Positions 1 to 12,524 are shown, numbered from the stretch's first letter. The stretch: 64,000 bases of DNA from Cymodocea nodosa (GCA_036874045.1 CM072346.1:11756001-11820000); one strand, 5' to 3'. Translations and numbers: made by a program. The notes: generated from the letters alone by a model not told the origin.

Positions 1-94
1 TGTATTAGGCCGATTACAGCCCAATTGTACCTTTGTATATATATCTCTTGTTAATAATGTAATTAGGGATACGGTGGTATTATCTCTCTCAACA
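1..94 (+). mobile_element. 3' end of a Ty1/copia 5' LTR (fragment)
   Basis: The sequence ends in ...CTCAACA immediately before a primer-binding-site-like motif and about 80 bp before a copia gag start, which is the layout of an LTR end followed by the internal region. The LTR start lies outside the window. The family assignment comes from the gag downstream. Confidence 0.55.
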
Positions 95-107
95 TGATAT
101 TAAAGCC
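95..107 (+). other. Primer-binding site of the copia remnant
   Basis: TGATATTAAAGCC matches the usual plant copia site TGGTATCAGAGCC (initiator tRNA-Met complement) except for transitions of the G-to-A and C-to-T type. It sits directly after the LTR end CA. Confidence 0.55.
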
Positions 108-175
108 AGGTCCCTAATACTCCCTACTGCTGACTTGTCCCACCTTTCTATCAATACTCTCTATTCTTCTTTCTC

Positions 176-1180
176 ATGGAGCCAACCAAGGACAAGTGGA
201 CCTCTAAGCTCACTACCACTAGAGTGCCGCAAAACTCTAATAAGTATTATCTGTGGGCAAGTGCCATCAAAGCCTTTCTCACCATGCATATAAAGGAACA
301 TCTTTGAGAAGATCCACCTAACCTCAAGGCAGCAAACTATTCTATGTCTTATGTAGCTAATTGCATAGTGATATCGTGAATGATCACCAATGCAAAGGAG
401 AATATTGCCTATAGCATCTTGCATGTTCGTCTAGCAAGCCATATTTAGGAGGGTGACCTATGACAACAACAACAACATCACTCAAATATGTGACATTTAT
501 GTCCAATATTTTACCCATCACTAGGGCAATCCCACAATCTACGACTACTATTATGCATTACATTCTTTTCTAGATGAGCTAGACATTTACTAGCCACTTG
601 TCGATGATATGGCTACCATGCATCATTATCATGAGCAGCTTGCCATTGCAATTTTCTTAGCAAAATTGAACCCATATTCGAGGGCACATCATCAACAATG
701 ACTCTATTCCTTCTCTTCAGGCAACCTTCAATCGAAACTTCTATATCTCCATTGCTACCCTTGTCAATGCATTAAACTCGTCTACCCTACTTTCAATGGC
801 CAATGACATTAGTAAATGTAGTGTATCCTTTTCCCATGGTCAAGGACTCTTTAAAGGAAAGAATGAGGGTCATGCAAACACCATGGTCGTTAAAATCACT
901 CTTCCAATCGAGGTTGAGCCAAGTTCAAGCATATGGGCTAGTCAAGCAACCTTGCTACTCTAGTGTCATCTATGTCTAAAGCTCTACCCACTATTGAACC
1001 TTCCTCTTCCTAAAAAACAATGATGATTTCACAAAACGATTATGATGAGCAAGTTCTCCTAAGAGTTAAACAAAACCCCACCACTAATGTTACTCATGCC
1101 TTCTTTTTTGGTATAACTTCTTTCTTTTTAACTCCAAATACTTCTTAGATAATTGATTTTAGTTTGTCCCAACAAAGATT
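176..1180 (+). pseudogene. Copia gag and protease remnant
   Basis: This is a decayed copia Gag. The ATG at 176 opens MEPTKDKWTSKLTTTRVPQN and runs into stops (TGA near 305). Further on, in another frame, SFLDELDIY and LAIAIFLAKLNP match the conserved Gag segment of the type 'LWDELDxY...FLxGL'. Near 1130-1170 a degenerate PNTS-stop-IIDFS corresponds to the protease motif 'SWIIDSGAS'. No CCHC knuckle was found. Several frameshifts and stops make it non-functional. It follows the LTR end and PBS at 1-107, so it is the 5' part of one truncated element. Confidence 0.65.
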
Positions 1181-3224
1181 GAAAAATTAATCCAAATTGG
1201 CAATTTTTCACCAATCCAAATCAATTTTTCAAAAGGTTGATATTGAAATGACATGTATTTCATGTATTGAGTGGTTTCAAACAATCCAACCTTTAGGATT
1301 GTCTAAGTTTCACATGATCATTGGAAATGGAGTAGATTTTGATCTGAAAAATGTCATGTCAATCAATTCATGTGCCAAATCGACCAATCAAATGCATCAC
1401 CAAGCCATCTGTTACTGTTTAGAGATGTATTTACTTGGCGACGATTACAGGTCCTTCTCGCTCCTCCTGTTTGGATCATCATGCTATCTTCTACAAGCTT
1501 CCTAACTTGTCTAAATATGTTCCAAGGAAAATCACATTTCATCTTCTTCAACTTCTAGGCTAATGAGGACAACTTCCAGCTTAGTAATTTAGTAGTTCAA
1601 CAAGCCTGGAACCTCCCTAGTGACTAGCACTCTAATGTTCATAGTTGCAACCAAGCTCAAAAAAGTGAAAAAAACTCTTGTAGAATGGAGAAGACAAAAA
1701 CCAAAACGACAGGTGGAGTCCATTAAAGCTAACCTCCAATTCAAAAACATCTTATGCTGGACCTAAAAAGAAAAAAGCATGAGCATGAACTTCGTTGGAA
1801 TGTTCCTATGAAATATGACCTTCCCTTGGAATGTGAGCAAATATATCATTTTAGTGCTTAAGTGTACTTTTGCAATCTTCTGTAGAGCAGAATTTGATTT
1901 TTTTGGTGTCCTCGTCAGAATTCAAATGGAATGAAATCTTGGCGTAGCAAGTCTTTACAACTACTATAACTCATTAGGGCTTTCAATAGTGGGAAGAAAG
2001 GAAGATAAAGGAGGGAAGGAGTTGATACACATGAAGTCATGAGAAAGAAGGGAGGAAAAAGGAAAAGAAAAAAAGGATAAGGTGAAGAAAGAGAAAAAAG
2101 AAAGAAAATAAAGGAAAAGACCCCTTCCCTTTAGTAAAAGGGACCCCTTACATCAAGAGAAAGAGCTCATTATTCTTGTTGTAAAGGAAAAGGGAAGAAG
2201 GCAATCTTCCAATTCATGAAAAGGTGAAAAGACCTTTGCCTAAATGCACTTCACGTAAAGGACTTCCCTTCTCCAATTGAAAGGAAGGGTTCTATACCTC
2301 TATGTAAAGTCATTCCCCTTACACTTAAGATAAAGGTGAAAGAAAGAATCAATTGTATTTAATTAAATTTTTGAAATGCCTCATTTAAAGTTCTATATTA
2401 TAATACATTATTTTTTAAGTCTAATTGTAAAATGTAATGGAGCTTTTGTAGCTTCAAATATAAAAATTTTATTTCCTTTTTGGTATTTTCTTCAATTCAT
2501 TAGATCATCACTTTATTTATGTTTCACAACCATCTTTTAACGTAAATTTCTCTTTCCATCTTATTTATTTCATTTTAAAGCAATTTTAAATTGTTATTGT
2601 GATATTTTAAACTTTTTTCTAATTTTTAGTGAAAATCTTATGAATATCGGTAACTTTTTATGAGTATTAGTGAATATATTCAAAAATAAGAGTAAATATT
2701 ATTTGATTCAATAAATATTAATGAATTTCAACGAATATTAGAAATTTTCATTAAATATTAGTGTTTTCTTGATAAATTTTGGTTATTTTCTAAAAATAAT
2801 CTAAGAAATAATAGAAAATTTGCAATAACCTGGAAAAGAATGAATTTGTAATAATCAAAGTTACAAGATCATTGAAAATACAATAACATCCAAATTATTT
2901 TGTAAACAAATTCAAGTTTCATTTTCATATAGTCAATATTATTAGTCTTTTTTAGTTAATATATTTAATGACTTGCACTCATTTTATTTTATCTAACATG
3001 AAAATGATAATATTTTAATTAACTTATTTTATTAAGAATTGTGAAGATGTTAAGCAGATTAGATAAAAATGTTAGTGACCATAAGTAAGATGCTAATGGA
3101 AATGAAGATCATGGAGAACTCCATAGGTTTTCTATTGACAACAATAGGAGAAAAATCCAACGTAAATACTGTGGAAAAAAATAGTAAGTGATGGTATATC
3201 TAGATTAAAACAATATGATTATAA
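1181..3224. other. Non-coding AT-rich stretch with a purine-rich tract
   Basis: No coding homology recognised. Short open frames at 1197-1558 overlap each other on both strands and show no family signature. 1988-2110 is almost pure purine (GGAAGG/AAAGAAA runs) and 2120-2340 repeats CCCCTTACA/AAGGGA-like words. 2640-2770 repeats the word GAATATTA. Confidence 0.5.
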
Positions 3225-5345
3225 TAATATAACAAAATGTCCTAAATGTCCTACTATTGTTAGAGATTAGATGAGACAATACAAAGGCAAAAAAGAGAAA
3301 AATAAGAGAGGTGAACATTTCAAAAGCATTTTGCAGCAAAAGAATAAAGGAATGTCATATCCTCACAACACTAAAGTTCAGAAAGTCAAAGAATCTCTAT
3401 AAAGGATAGTGGCGAAGGCATTGAATACTCATTTGATATAATGAGTAAAGAAGAAAGACAATTTTATAAAGAAATAATGATAAGGTCAAGAAATAATAAT
3501 GGGAAAGAGAATAATTTAGATCTTTATATACTGCTTCAAGTTCTAAGTATTTTGAAAACGATAGTACATTTCGAGCATATGCACCTTCTACTTCAAAAGA
3601 AAGGAATTACAAACATGTTTAGAACATATAGTCAAAGATATAAATGTCCAGACATTACAGCTACCCAAGGTAACCAACAAAAACAAAAAACATTGAAAAG
3701 TATGTAGACAAAAGTTGAAGCTGCTATATCAAAGTTTATATTTTATAATGTCATCCCCAAGAAAATGTAGCAAAAAGACTATATTTACAGAATATGATAA
3801 ATGTAATAGTCAAGGAAGGATCAGACGTAAAAGTTCCAACTAATTATAAAATTCTAAACAAATATTTAAGATCAACAAAGATCGAGCTCAATAGTCACAT
3901 TGACAGTTTCAAAAAACAGTAGCTCATATATGATGTGACCATCATATGTGATGGATGCACCTCTACTACCAAAAAGCAAATAATTAACTTCATGATTTAT
4001 TATGAGGGATGTGTTATTTTTTTTAAGTTCATCGATGCAACAAAACATGTTAAAAATCATAAGTATTTTTATCAATTACTTATTGATGTTACTAAGGAAG
4101 TTAGACTATCAAATGTTGCATAGGTAAAATTATAGGTAATGATATCAACTTTAAGAAAACTGGTAAGAAGATAATGGAGAAGTATCCTATTTTTTAGACA
4201 GCTTGGACAGCACATTGTATTAATTTATATTGAAAGATTTTAAAAAGACAGCTAATTGAAAATACCATAAAACCAACACAAATTATCACCAACTATATAT
4301 ACAATCAATCTTTTTTACTTGTACATATCAAATCATCAAAAAACAATAATGGTGACTTGGTACATCTTGAAGTTACTCATTTTACCATAAACTACATAAC
4401 ACTTCGATTTATACTTGACAAGAAGGTCGGATTAAAATACATGTTTAACTCTAAGATATAATATAAGGATTCTGAAAGTGACAACCCAATAGGTATGAAA
4501 GCAACAACAACAATGAATAATTATATCTTTTGAGAAATTGTTAAAAAATGCATTGCTATTATAAAATCTATTTCCGAAGTTTTAAGATTTGACAATGGTG
4601 GTAAGAAACCCATAATGAGTTTTTTATATGAATCTTTGGATTTAATAAAAGACGTGGTATGTGGCACAAAGATATTCCTTTGATATTACCAAGGATAGAT
4701 GATTTAAGATACTTCTTCATTCATTACATAAAGTTGATATGCAATTACTGATATATATGTCTAAGTTTAATCATCAATTTATATTAAATATTTTTGATAT
4801 AAAATATATTAATTATCTTTCGTTTGATAATTTGATATATAGTATTTTATTTAAATCCATGATTCTAATATAAAAAAGAGCTCAAAAGTGATACTAATTT
4901 GATTAATTCATTAAAGTTTTTTATTAATAAAATCAAGTCAAATATTGAAACTCAAGTGCAAACCTTCAAGTGAAATAAAAAATTTAGAGACCATATAGAA
5001 GGTTTTGAACACTTTAGAGCTATTCGTGTTATAAATACTATAAATTCTACTAAGTACTTATTTTTACCAATTATTATAAATTTATAATCATATTCTTTTT
5101 AATATTGATACCAAATTGCTAATATCTACTCATAACTTTTTTTGCAGCTAAATGATAGGTTATCTATAACACTAATACTCTTAATTTAAGAAATATTACA
5201 ATCAAAATACTTCCTCAAACTATTTCTACTTCCAATTGTAAAAGAAACTAGAATATTTATTTAATCCACACAAAATAGAAAAATAGATTAAGAGTAGAAA
5301 AATTAAATGACTTAAGTCTTTGTCCATTACAATATGAGATTTCAT
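3225..5345 (+). pseudogene. hAT-family transposase pseudogene (DUF659 type)
   Basis: This is a broken hAT transposase. Near 3238 NITKCPKCPTIVRD resembles the N-terminal BED-type finger. At 3880-4125 the reading VTIICDGCTSTTKKQIINFM followed by FFKFIDATKHVKN matches the DUF659 core ('MSDGWTD...RSLINF...FLKSVDAS'). Near 4200 a degenerate equivalent of 'W.PCAAHCI.L' follows. At 5250-5345 a frame with stops reads like 'IHTKKRNRL...KLNDLVFVHYNMR', the C-terminal dimerisation region. Domain order is correct, but frameshifts and stops occur throughout and no terminal inverted repeats were identified. Family assignment is from known hAT architecture. Confidence 0.7.
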
Positions 5346-5885
5346 ATGAAACATATAGCTAAGGAAAATGACCATAACAAATTAAATACAATCAATATTG
5401 TTTTCATCTACAAAAAATTCTAGCAATGAGAATGCTTTTGTACATTGAATGAAAGACAATAATAGGCATGTTCTTGATAAAGAAGGTAAAAAATCAACAT
5501 ATTACATAACAATTAAATGTAAATGTTGAAATATATATGACTTCTTCTAAGTCTTATAATGTTGGTAGAAATCTAAGTTTGGTAGAAATCTAAGTTTGAG
5601 TCGTAGTATAGACTAAGGAGATAATCATGATACTACATTGTCTCTAGATGATAATGATAATAAGAATAATGATGGTATTAGTGGCAATATTCTTAAATCT
5701 AAAATTCAAAGACAACTCAATCCATAGAAGAGGATCAATTCTATTATGCCACTCAAGATAAAGATCATGGAGTTAAGCCCTCTCATACAAATGATTACAA
5801 CCCATCGTCATACCATTATACTAGAAGAAAGCTAATATTTCATAATGATAGTTGTAATACACAACAAGAGACAAAAAGAAAATGA
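5346..5885 (+). pseudogene. Tail of the hAT transposase remnant
   Basis: An open stretch at 5722-5883 reads EEDQFYYATQDKDHGVKPSH and then Ser/Tyr-rich sequence before a TGA. Its composition and position resemble the acidic, low-complexity C-terminal tails of plant hAT proteins. A 17-bp direct repeat (GGTAGAAATCTAAGTTT) lies at 5564-5580 and 5581-5597. Confidence 0.4.
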
Positions 5886-6710
5886 AGTCCATTTTTAACA
5901 AAAATCTTTGAAAATTCATAAATGATTAATCCTTAATTATATTGTCAACTTGAAAGCAATGATCCTTACAATTATAGTTCATATAAAGGATCACATAGTC
6001 TTTCTGATCACTACTCTAAGAGTACATGGACAAATCCTTCATCATCATATGAACTAAACTATTATTCATCAAGTTAATATGGTAAAAATTGTGAGCATCA
6101 TCAACAAGAAATCAATAGACTTTCTTTCACACACAATGAATCAAACTACGATCAGTTTCTACAAATAGAATATCTTACTCATGTACTGAGTAATGTACAT
6201 AGGAATGAGTTATGGAATATTATAGAAAATATGTTATAAATGTCAGGAAATAAATACATCTTATGACAAAAACAACAAATACATTCTCAAATTCTTCAAA
6301 ATTATTGAATACAAGAAGGATATGAACTATATAAACACAATCCATATGCCCCTCTTAAACATTCAACATAAAATTAATTTTTATATAATACCATTGTTAT
6401 TGAAATCCTATATGTCATTACAAGTTTTTTAACTTATTTGTACATGATTTAAGAGTATACATACATGTGATTACCATATTTGTATCTAATTGGCAATTTA
6501 TACATGATAATTACTAAAACAATTTATTTAAATTTTTGTAATGCTCATCATAACTTCTTTTATCATGTTCATGAATTTTAAGTTGAAATTTTATGCCTTT
6601 TAGCTATTTCCATAATAGTATTGTATTTCCACTAATATAATTCTTGATGCATTTCCTTTTCCTACAAGACTAATCCTCAATATGGCATCGACATTTGAAT
6701 CCATGGTCTC
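5886..6710. other. AT-rich sequence without recognised genes
   Basis: No domain was recognised. The segment lies between the hAT tail and the copia LTR and may include the 3' non-coding part of the hAT element, but no terminal inverted repeat or TSD was found. Confidence 0.4.
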
Positions 6711-6855
6711 AGTTGAAGGAGAAGAAGTAATTATCATTAGATTAAGATAAACAAGATTACAAGAAGGTATATATATACCCAACAACATAAATGGATATCC
6801 ATTTAAACTCTAAATGGATCTAAGAGACAAAACAATAGCAACATTAACATTAACA
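6711..6855 (-). mobile_element. 3' LTR of a minus-strand copia remnant
   Basis: Read on the minus strand it begins TGTTAATGTTGC and ends near CTCCTTCAACT, about 145 bp. It holds the palindromic phrase ATCCATTTAGAGTTTAAATGGAT, whose core is shared with the LTR at 22123-22253, so the two elements are of one lineage. The adjacent 6856-6869 is the polypurine tract (CTTGAGGGGAAA on minus). Confidence 0.6.
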
Positions 6856-8260
6856 TTTCCCCTCAAGTTAAACTATATATATCAAATAAGTTCAGCTTGT
6901 TACACAAATTTTCAAAGATTTTGATCCCTAATCCTTTAGTAAGACTATTAGTCAACTAATCCTCAAACCAAGTAAACAAAGTAGATATAACCCTTCTTGA
7001 TACATTATCTCTAATAAAGTGGCAGTCAACTTCAATGTATTTGGTTTGCTTATGAAAAGTAAAATTGCTTACAATGTAAATGACAACTTGATTGTCATAA
7101 TGCATTAGATAGAACCATAGAGATCAACTCCAAGTTCTTATAATAAGGCTTTCAACTAGATCATGTCAAATGTAGTATGAGACATACTCCTATATTCGAT
7201 TTCAGAACTAGCTTTAAAGACAACATTTTACTTCTTGCTATGTCACACAATAAGGTTACCTCTAAGGTATGTCAAGTATTCAAAAGTAGGTTTTCTACTA
7301 ACCTTGTCATCAACATATCCAACATTAGAGTATCCTTCAACTCTTAAGTACCCATGTTTCTCATAAAGGAGCTATTTTCCTAAAGCCTTCTTAATATATG
7401 ATAATACACGAACAACACTCTATCATTGTTTCTCTCTTGGTGCATGTATAAATTTACTAAGTAATTTTACAATAAAGATAATGTCAGGTCTTGTAACTAT
7501 CAAGTAGATAAGTTTTCCAATTAGTTGCCTATATCTATTTAGATTTCCAAACAAAGGAGAATTCCCATCATAAAAAATGTGACTCTGTTCTATGGGTGTA
7601 CGCTCAAATTGACACCTTTCAAGTCTAATTTCCTTCAATAAATCTAAAGTATATTTTTTTTCAAATAAAAACAACCGCCACTTAAAATATGCAAGTTCAA
7701 TACCTAAAAAATATCTTAATTTTCCCATGTTCTTTATGGCAAAGTGTTTATTCAAAAAACGTTTGGCCTCTTGAATGCTCTATACATCATCACTTGTCAC
7801 ATATTATCCACATAAACTACAAGTCAATTCCCCTTGAAGTCTTCTTGATAAAAATAGAGTGATCAACTCAACAATTGTTAAAGCCTCTAGTCCACACAAC
7901 AATACAAAACTTCTAAAACCATACTTTGGGATTCTATTTGAGCCTATAAATACCCTTACAAAGTAAAAAAACTTATTGTGTCTCTTCCTAAGCAACATAA
8001 CTTGAAGGTTACTCCATATAAATTGTCTCATCTAAATCTCCATATAAAAAAACATTTTTAACATCAAGTTGAATTAAAGGTCAAGACTGATTAACAATCA
8101 TAAATAACAATACTCAAATAGAGTCAAGACGAGAAAGTCTCAAAGTAATCCACTCTATACTCCTAAGAGAAACCATAAACCACTAAGCAAGCTTTATATT
8201 GAGCAACACAACTATCTAGTTTATACTTGATAGTGTAAACTCATCTATAAGATACTACAT
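6856..8260 (-). pseudogene. Copia reverse transcriptase / RNase H remnant
   Basis: The minus strand encodes the C-terminal half of a copia polyprotein. The frame at 7423-7755 contains MGKLRYFLGIEL, YRQLIGKLIYLIVTRPDI and KFIHAPREKQ, canonical RT/connection motifs. 7757-8260 carries degenerate RT blocks (YVDNM for YVDD; EYRVDYFETFS). Below 7420 degenerate RNase H follows (GYSNVGYVDD, SEIEYRSM). Stops and frameshifts are frequent. It ends in a polypurine tract and LTR. Gag, protease and integrase are missing, so the element is 5'-truncated, its right end abutting the TRIM at 8313. Confidence 0.75.
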
Positions 8261-8312
8261 TCGCTCTTTCAAGATGGGAAACAATATCTCAAGTGCTACA
8301 AGAAAAGAGAGC

Positions 8313-8410
8313 CTTCTCCCATAGGTCCCTAAGGCATTCTCCCTTCACCTTCTAAGTCCTTCAGGTCTCTCAACCTATCACCCCTCGAGTCCCTCAACGG
8401 GTTCCTAACC
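8313..8410 (-). repeat. Truncated 3' LTR of the TRIM element
   Basis: This holds the first ~95 bp of the 5' LTR sequence (TGGTTAGGAACCC... against TGTTGAGGAACTC...). It follows the polypurine tract and then stops at a junction with the neighbouring copia. Confidence 0.65.
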
Positions 8411-8495
8411 AATCTCCCACCCCTCCGAAAAATGCATCTCATACTGCATTCTCGAGGATTCGAACCCACATCTATAAGTAAGCTCTGATACCACT

Positions 8496-8721
8496 TGTTA
8501 AGACCAAGCTACCATTATGTCAAAAGTTCAAGCTGATAGCAAAGGCGTTACCAACCCTTTTAAGTAAACCCAAAAACTCTCACAAGTCCGAGTTCGTGGG
8601 AGGAACCATTAGGATTAACCCTCTTCTTCTATAGGTCCCTAAGGCCTTCTCCCTTCACCCTCTAAGTCCTTCAGGTCCCTCAACTCGTCACCCCTCGAGT
8701 CCCTCAACGAGTTCCTCAACA
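8496..8721 (-). repeat. 5' LTR of the TRIM element
   Basis: It begins TG and ends CA on the minus strand and is followed after 2 nt by a perfect 12-nt match to the copia tRNA-Met PBS. Confidence 0.7.
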
Positions 8722-8948
8722 TACATGTCAACAAAATCACAAAGTAAAAAGAATCTTCATTAATCTACTATAAAATGTCAGTAATATAGTTAAAATGCTA
8801 AAACACAAAAATCACATGCAAGTAAACACACAAACATACACAGCTTACATGGAACAATAGAATAACAAAAACATCAAACGGACACAATGACAAACAAAGT
8901 TACATACATGACACAAACTTAAAACTTTAGGTCATCTCATTCTCATTA

Positions 8949-9197
8949 TACCTTAAGCATGATCTGTTGAGCACGTTCAATGTCTCCAAGCACCTGATTC
9001 CATGTTGTCTTGCCATCTTACTTGTTGAAGTTGTTACCTCCAAGTTTCCTCAACAAAGATAAACATGTGGTCTTAGTTGAACTGGCTACAAATTACGTGT
9101 ACACCACCGGGCTTTCACCTAGTAGTTCATTTACAAGATCTCCAACTAACCTAGCAAGTGTCAATACTTCACTAAGGTAGAGAGGAGATCCCTACTG
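8949..9197 (-). pseudogene. Unassigned decayed coding fragment
   Basis: The minus strand has an in-frame stretch of about 83 codons with protein-like composition: LARLVGDLVNELLGESPVV, then FVASSTKTTCLSLLRKLGG, then TTWNQVLGDIERAQQIML. It is interrupted by two TAA codons, each one C-to-T change from CAA (giving YTQF and NKQDG). I do not recognise the protein. It could be an exon of a host gene carried here by a transposon or a diverged element ORF. No splice context was established. Confidence 0.3.
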
Positions 9198-10615
9198 ATG
9201 AGAGTTAAAATTTGGTGTCATCAAGTAAACCACAGACAACTTTCAACTTCCGTGAATGCTAGCCTCTACACAACATCATTGGTGACAAGTCTGGTTGAGG
9301 GGAGAGGGAGTCTTGGAAGCAAGAATCATTTGATCCTTAACCTTACGTGAAATGAGAATAATGGAGACCAACCTTCCTCTCTACCCTATCTTAGCTTTAT
9401 ATAGGTGATGATTTCCCTCCATGTCACTTTGATTTAATCATCAAAATGACATAGGTTCCCACCACCTACAAAGCAACTTATTTTCTATAACAAAACTTAA
9501 CATAAAATTAGAAAATATCACTACAAATCAATTATGCATGTGCCATATAATATCTCAACAATGATATTTCATAATTAATATTTCATTCATGCACTTTGTA
9601 TCATTCAATCCTATAATTTATGTATTTCTATAAAAATACTAAAGCATGGGTTTTCCTTTAAGATTCAAGTTATTTCACATTAAAGAGAGTAATATGCATG
9701 AATTTGTATGTTATAAAGTGCACAAATAAGCACTTTACACCAATCATAAGGACCTAATAAGTAGTTTTTCATTTAATTTAACATATCATTGTTGGATGCT
9801 CTCGTACACAACACGTGCATGGTATTCAACATCAACACCTATCAATTAAATTTTGCCAACACATGCTAGAAATTCAGAATGTTAACATGAAATAATACTG
9901 TGAGCCAACTGTAGCACTTGTTTTTGACACAATTTCAAGTAACATTGCTGTGAAATGTATGTATGACACCTGACAGTAGTTGACAATTGGTTTATTTTTC
10001 TTTGTTAGGTCCACATGTCAACTGACATGGTGCTTTTCTGCCAACAAAAGGCACATTGCCAGTATTGGGTTATTCCCCCCTCAATGCTCTCCTTCTTCCC
10101 ATCCATTTCTCTTCACCACTTCCATCCTCCCACAGAAGACACAACTACAACAGAAGTTCAACAGAAAAGCTCAAAAGCTCACTAGAAAGGCAAAGAAACT
10201 TCTTGAAGTTGGAAACCAGAGACTATCTTTGCAGTCCACAAATATTTGGCTTTGTAATTGCCTCATCTTATTCAATTTTCACAGATATTAAGCTAATAAT
10301 CGATATTCATTAGACTACATTGGTTTTTTTTTTTTTTTACATTGACCGATTGATATTTTCCTCAGATTTACGATAAAAGTCAAATATTTGTCCATAGATA
10401 TACATTGAAAACATGCATCTCTCCTTAGATCCAAGTTGAAGATATATATTTCTTTATTTTTGTCCATGAAATACTTCATTTTTCAGCTTTTTCTTCAATT
10501 TCAGGGGATTTTCTACCTTAGAATTTTAGATCTACACTGAAAAAATGCATCTCTTATTAGATACACAAACTTAAGTTCCAAAAAATAGCTCCATTTTTCT
10601 TTCAAATATTTTATG
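9198..10615. other. No recognised features
   Basis: AT-rich sequence. The open frames at 9980-10313 overlap in different frames and show no family signature. A T-run lies near 10326-10339. Confidence 0.4.
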
Positions 10616-11987
10616 TGGAAACACAAGATATGCTGGAAGTGAATTGTATTGATAAGCAAACATTAGGCCTCTATGTATAAAGCCCACATACAAGAAATAA
10701 AATGACTCTTAACCAATTTAGAACTAAACCTACGTACAACACATTACAAGACTAACTCATATACTCTTAACATTCTTTCTCAAGTTGGAGTATACAACTT
10801 GATATAAACTCATACATAGGTAAAATTAGAACAAAATAAGAGATACATTGTAGACAAGTACAAGTAATATTGAGCTAAGAAAAATGTCAAACTATAGTTG
10901 ACCACAAAAAAAAACTTACAAACATTATCAATCATTTAATAAAGATGTGAATTGTTAACTTTAAAGTATCCACAAAACCCTAAATTAATTTACTCATTGA
11001 AGATTGATATTGAAGTTTTTTTTTTGTCCTTTTTTTTTCTCTTTTTCCTTTTTTTCCCTTTTTTTATTTTTTTAGACTTCCACCATTTTTTATATTTCTT
11101 ACTCTCTCCATCATTCTCTTCTTCTTTTTCTCTTTTCCTCCCTCTCCCATTGTTTCCCCTTTTTTCCATTCCTTCACCCTTTTGTCTATCTTCACTGTCT
11201 TCTTTGTCACACCATCGTCACAACCCTAATGGATCATGGTAGTGGCAAATGTTTTGAAGAGACTAAGTCAAGTGCACCAAACTGATGTGCAAAGGACAAC
11301 ATGTGCAAACAACCCACACAAACACACAGATGACAACATGTGCAAAGAGGATGTGTGGAGATGGCATGAACACAAAAACAGAGAAGTGGATGCACAAGCA
11401 TGTAGCATAGACCATATAGATGAGGTGTTGATAATCACAAGAGTGCAAATGCACTAACACACAACAAAGGAAGGAATGTCGATGTCAAGCAAAGGGAAGT
11501 CAAAGAGGATCACTTGCATCTAAGGAATCAAAGTCAGCTACACAAAGAGAGAAGTTGTGCACTCTATCTACACATCGGATGAGTCATTGCATGTGGGTAG
11601 AGTCAACACACACCAAAGGAAAGGAGGACATGCAACAAGCTATGTCATACACAAATTACTCCACAACACAAATGAGGTTGTCGCATGCCAGAAGGAGGGA
11701 AGACAAGGTGGGAGAGTAAAGAGGGAAAGCAAGAAGCACCATTGGAGAAAGGTAGCAAACTCTAGCTTAAGGTGGGACAAAGGCTACCAGCAATTGTGGA
11801 GGAGGGAGGAAGGTGACAATTAAGATTTCCCTCTTATCTTTCTAGAACTTTATACTTAATGGATACTCAAAACTTAATGCTGTGATACCATATGGAAACA
11901 CAAGATAATAATGGAAGGAATTGTATTGATAAGCAAAAATTAAGCCTATATATATAGAGGTCACATACAAGAGATAAAATGACTCCT
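10616..11987 (-). mobile_element. Small non-autonomous LTR retrotransposon
   Basis: Two direct repeats flank about 1.1 kb of non-retroviral sequence. On the minus strand the 3' LTR is 10772-10616 (TGTTAAGAGTA...GTTTCCA, 157 bp) with a polypurine tract AACTTGAGAAAGAA just upstream. The 5' LTR is truncated (11987-11893, about 95 bp kept) and is followed by a PBS-like TGGTATCACAGC at 11890-11879. The interior encodes no gag or pol. It holds a long pyrimidine tract (11015-11215) and CA-rich sequence with short open frames (11236-11457, 11557-11823) of unknown meaning. The structure suggests mobilisation in trans by a copia element. Confidence 0.6.
11015..11215. repeat. Pyrimidine-rich low-complexity tract
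   Basis: About 200 nt of mainly C/T on the plus strand (TTTTTTCTC, CCTCTCCC runs), inside the non-autonomous LTR element. Confidence 0.7.
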
Positions 11988-12524
11988 ATGTTGTAAGTGA
12001 ATTTAGTCTCGCATTCGTTCAAGTCTTTTCAAAATATCATTGCTTTAGAGAGGCCAAAAAAATATAACTATCTTGCTAAGAGAGGTACAACAGTCAATGG
12101 CCTTAATGAATAATGTAATCAAAATAGAAGAGGACTACCAAATATTAGATTGCGAAACAGTGAGGTTTAGTCATTTCTCATCCCCTTTTTTCCCAGGTGT
12201 GAAGGTTTTTCAAGAGGAAATTTTCGTGATAACATAGGATAGGCATTTGATGTGTCCTCATCTCCTAGTTGAGGTATATCACTACTTTCTACCCTTTCAT
12301 TATAAATAAAATTTTCTTTATAACAAAAAAAGATCTTGATCATAAGGGTTTAATCACACACCCAGACTTGTAAGCATAACCTCTATCTGTAAATCCTAAT
12401 TAAAGTAGTAAGCATCAATGAATGAAAGACATCTCTCATTTTTCTTGCAAAAGCAATATTTTCTGGTCTAGGATTTGTTACTTCTGATGTGTAACAATAA
12501 AATCATTTAACCACCCCTATTTTT
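11988..12524. other. No recognised features
   Basis: AT-rich non-coding sequence following the truncated 5' LTR of the small element. No coding or repeat signature seen. Confidence 0.4.

Larger units (their letters stand above)
8313..8721 (-). mobile_element. TRIM-type miniature LTR retrotransposon
   Basis: Minus-strand order is a 226-bp 5' LTR (8721-8496, TGTTGAGGAAC...GGTCTTAACA), a PBS TGGTATCAGAGC at 8493-8482, about 60 bp of spacer, a polypurine tract (CGGAGGGGTGGGAGAT, near 8411-8430), and a truncated 3' LTR (8410-8313). The two LTRs share about 90 bp with few differences (8319-8408 against 8629-8715). The internal region of about 85 bp codes for nothing, as expected of a terminal-repeat retrotransposon in miniature. 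The 3' LTR is cut where copia RT sequence begins. Confidence 0.7.

Noticed and set aside
1197..1558. Three overlapping short ORFs on both strands
   Set aside because: Mutually overlapping, no recognisable family. They follow a decayed copia protease and are likely chance frames.
11236..11823. Possible plus-strand genes in the small LTR element
   Set aside because: Short, low-complexity CA/GA-rich frames overlapped by a frame on the other strand. No domain.
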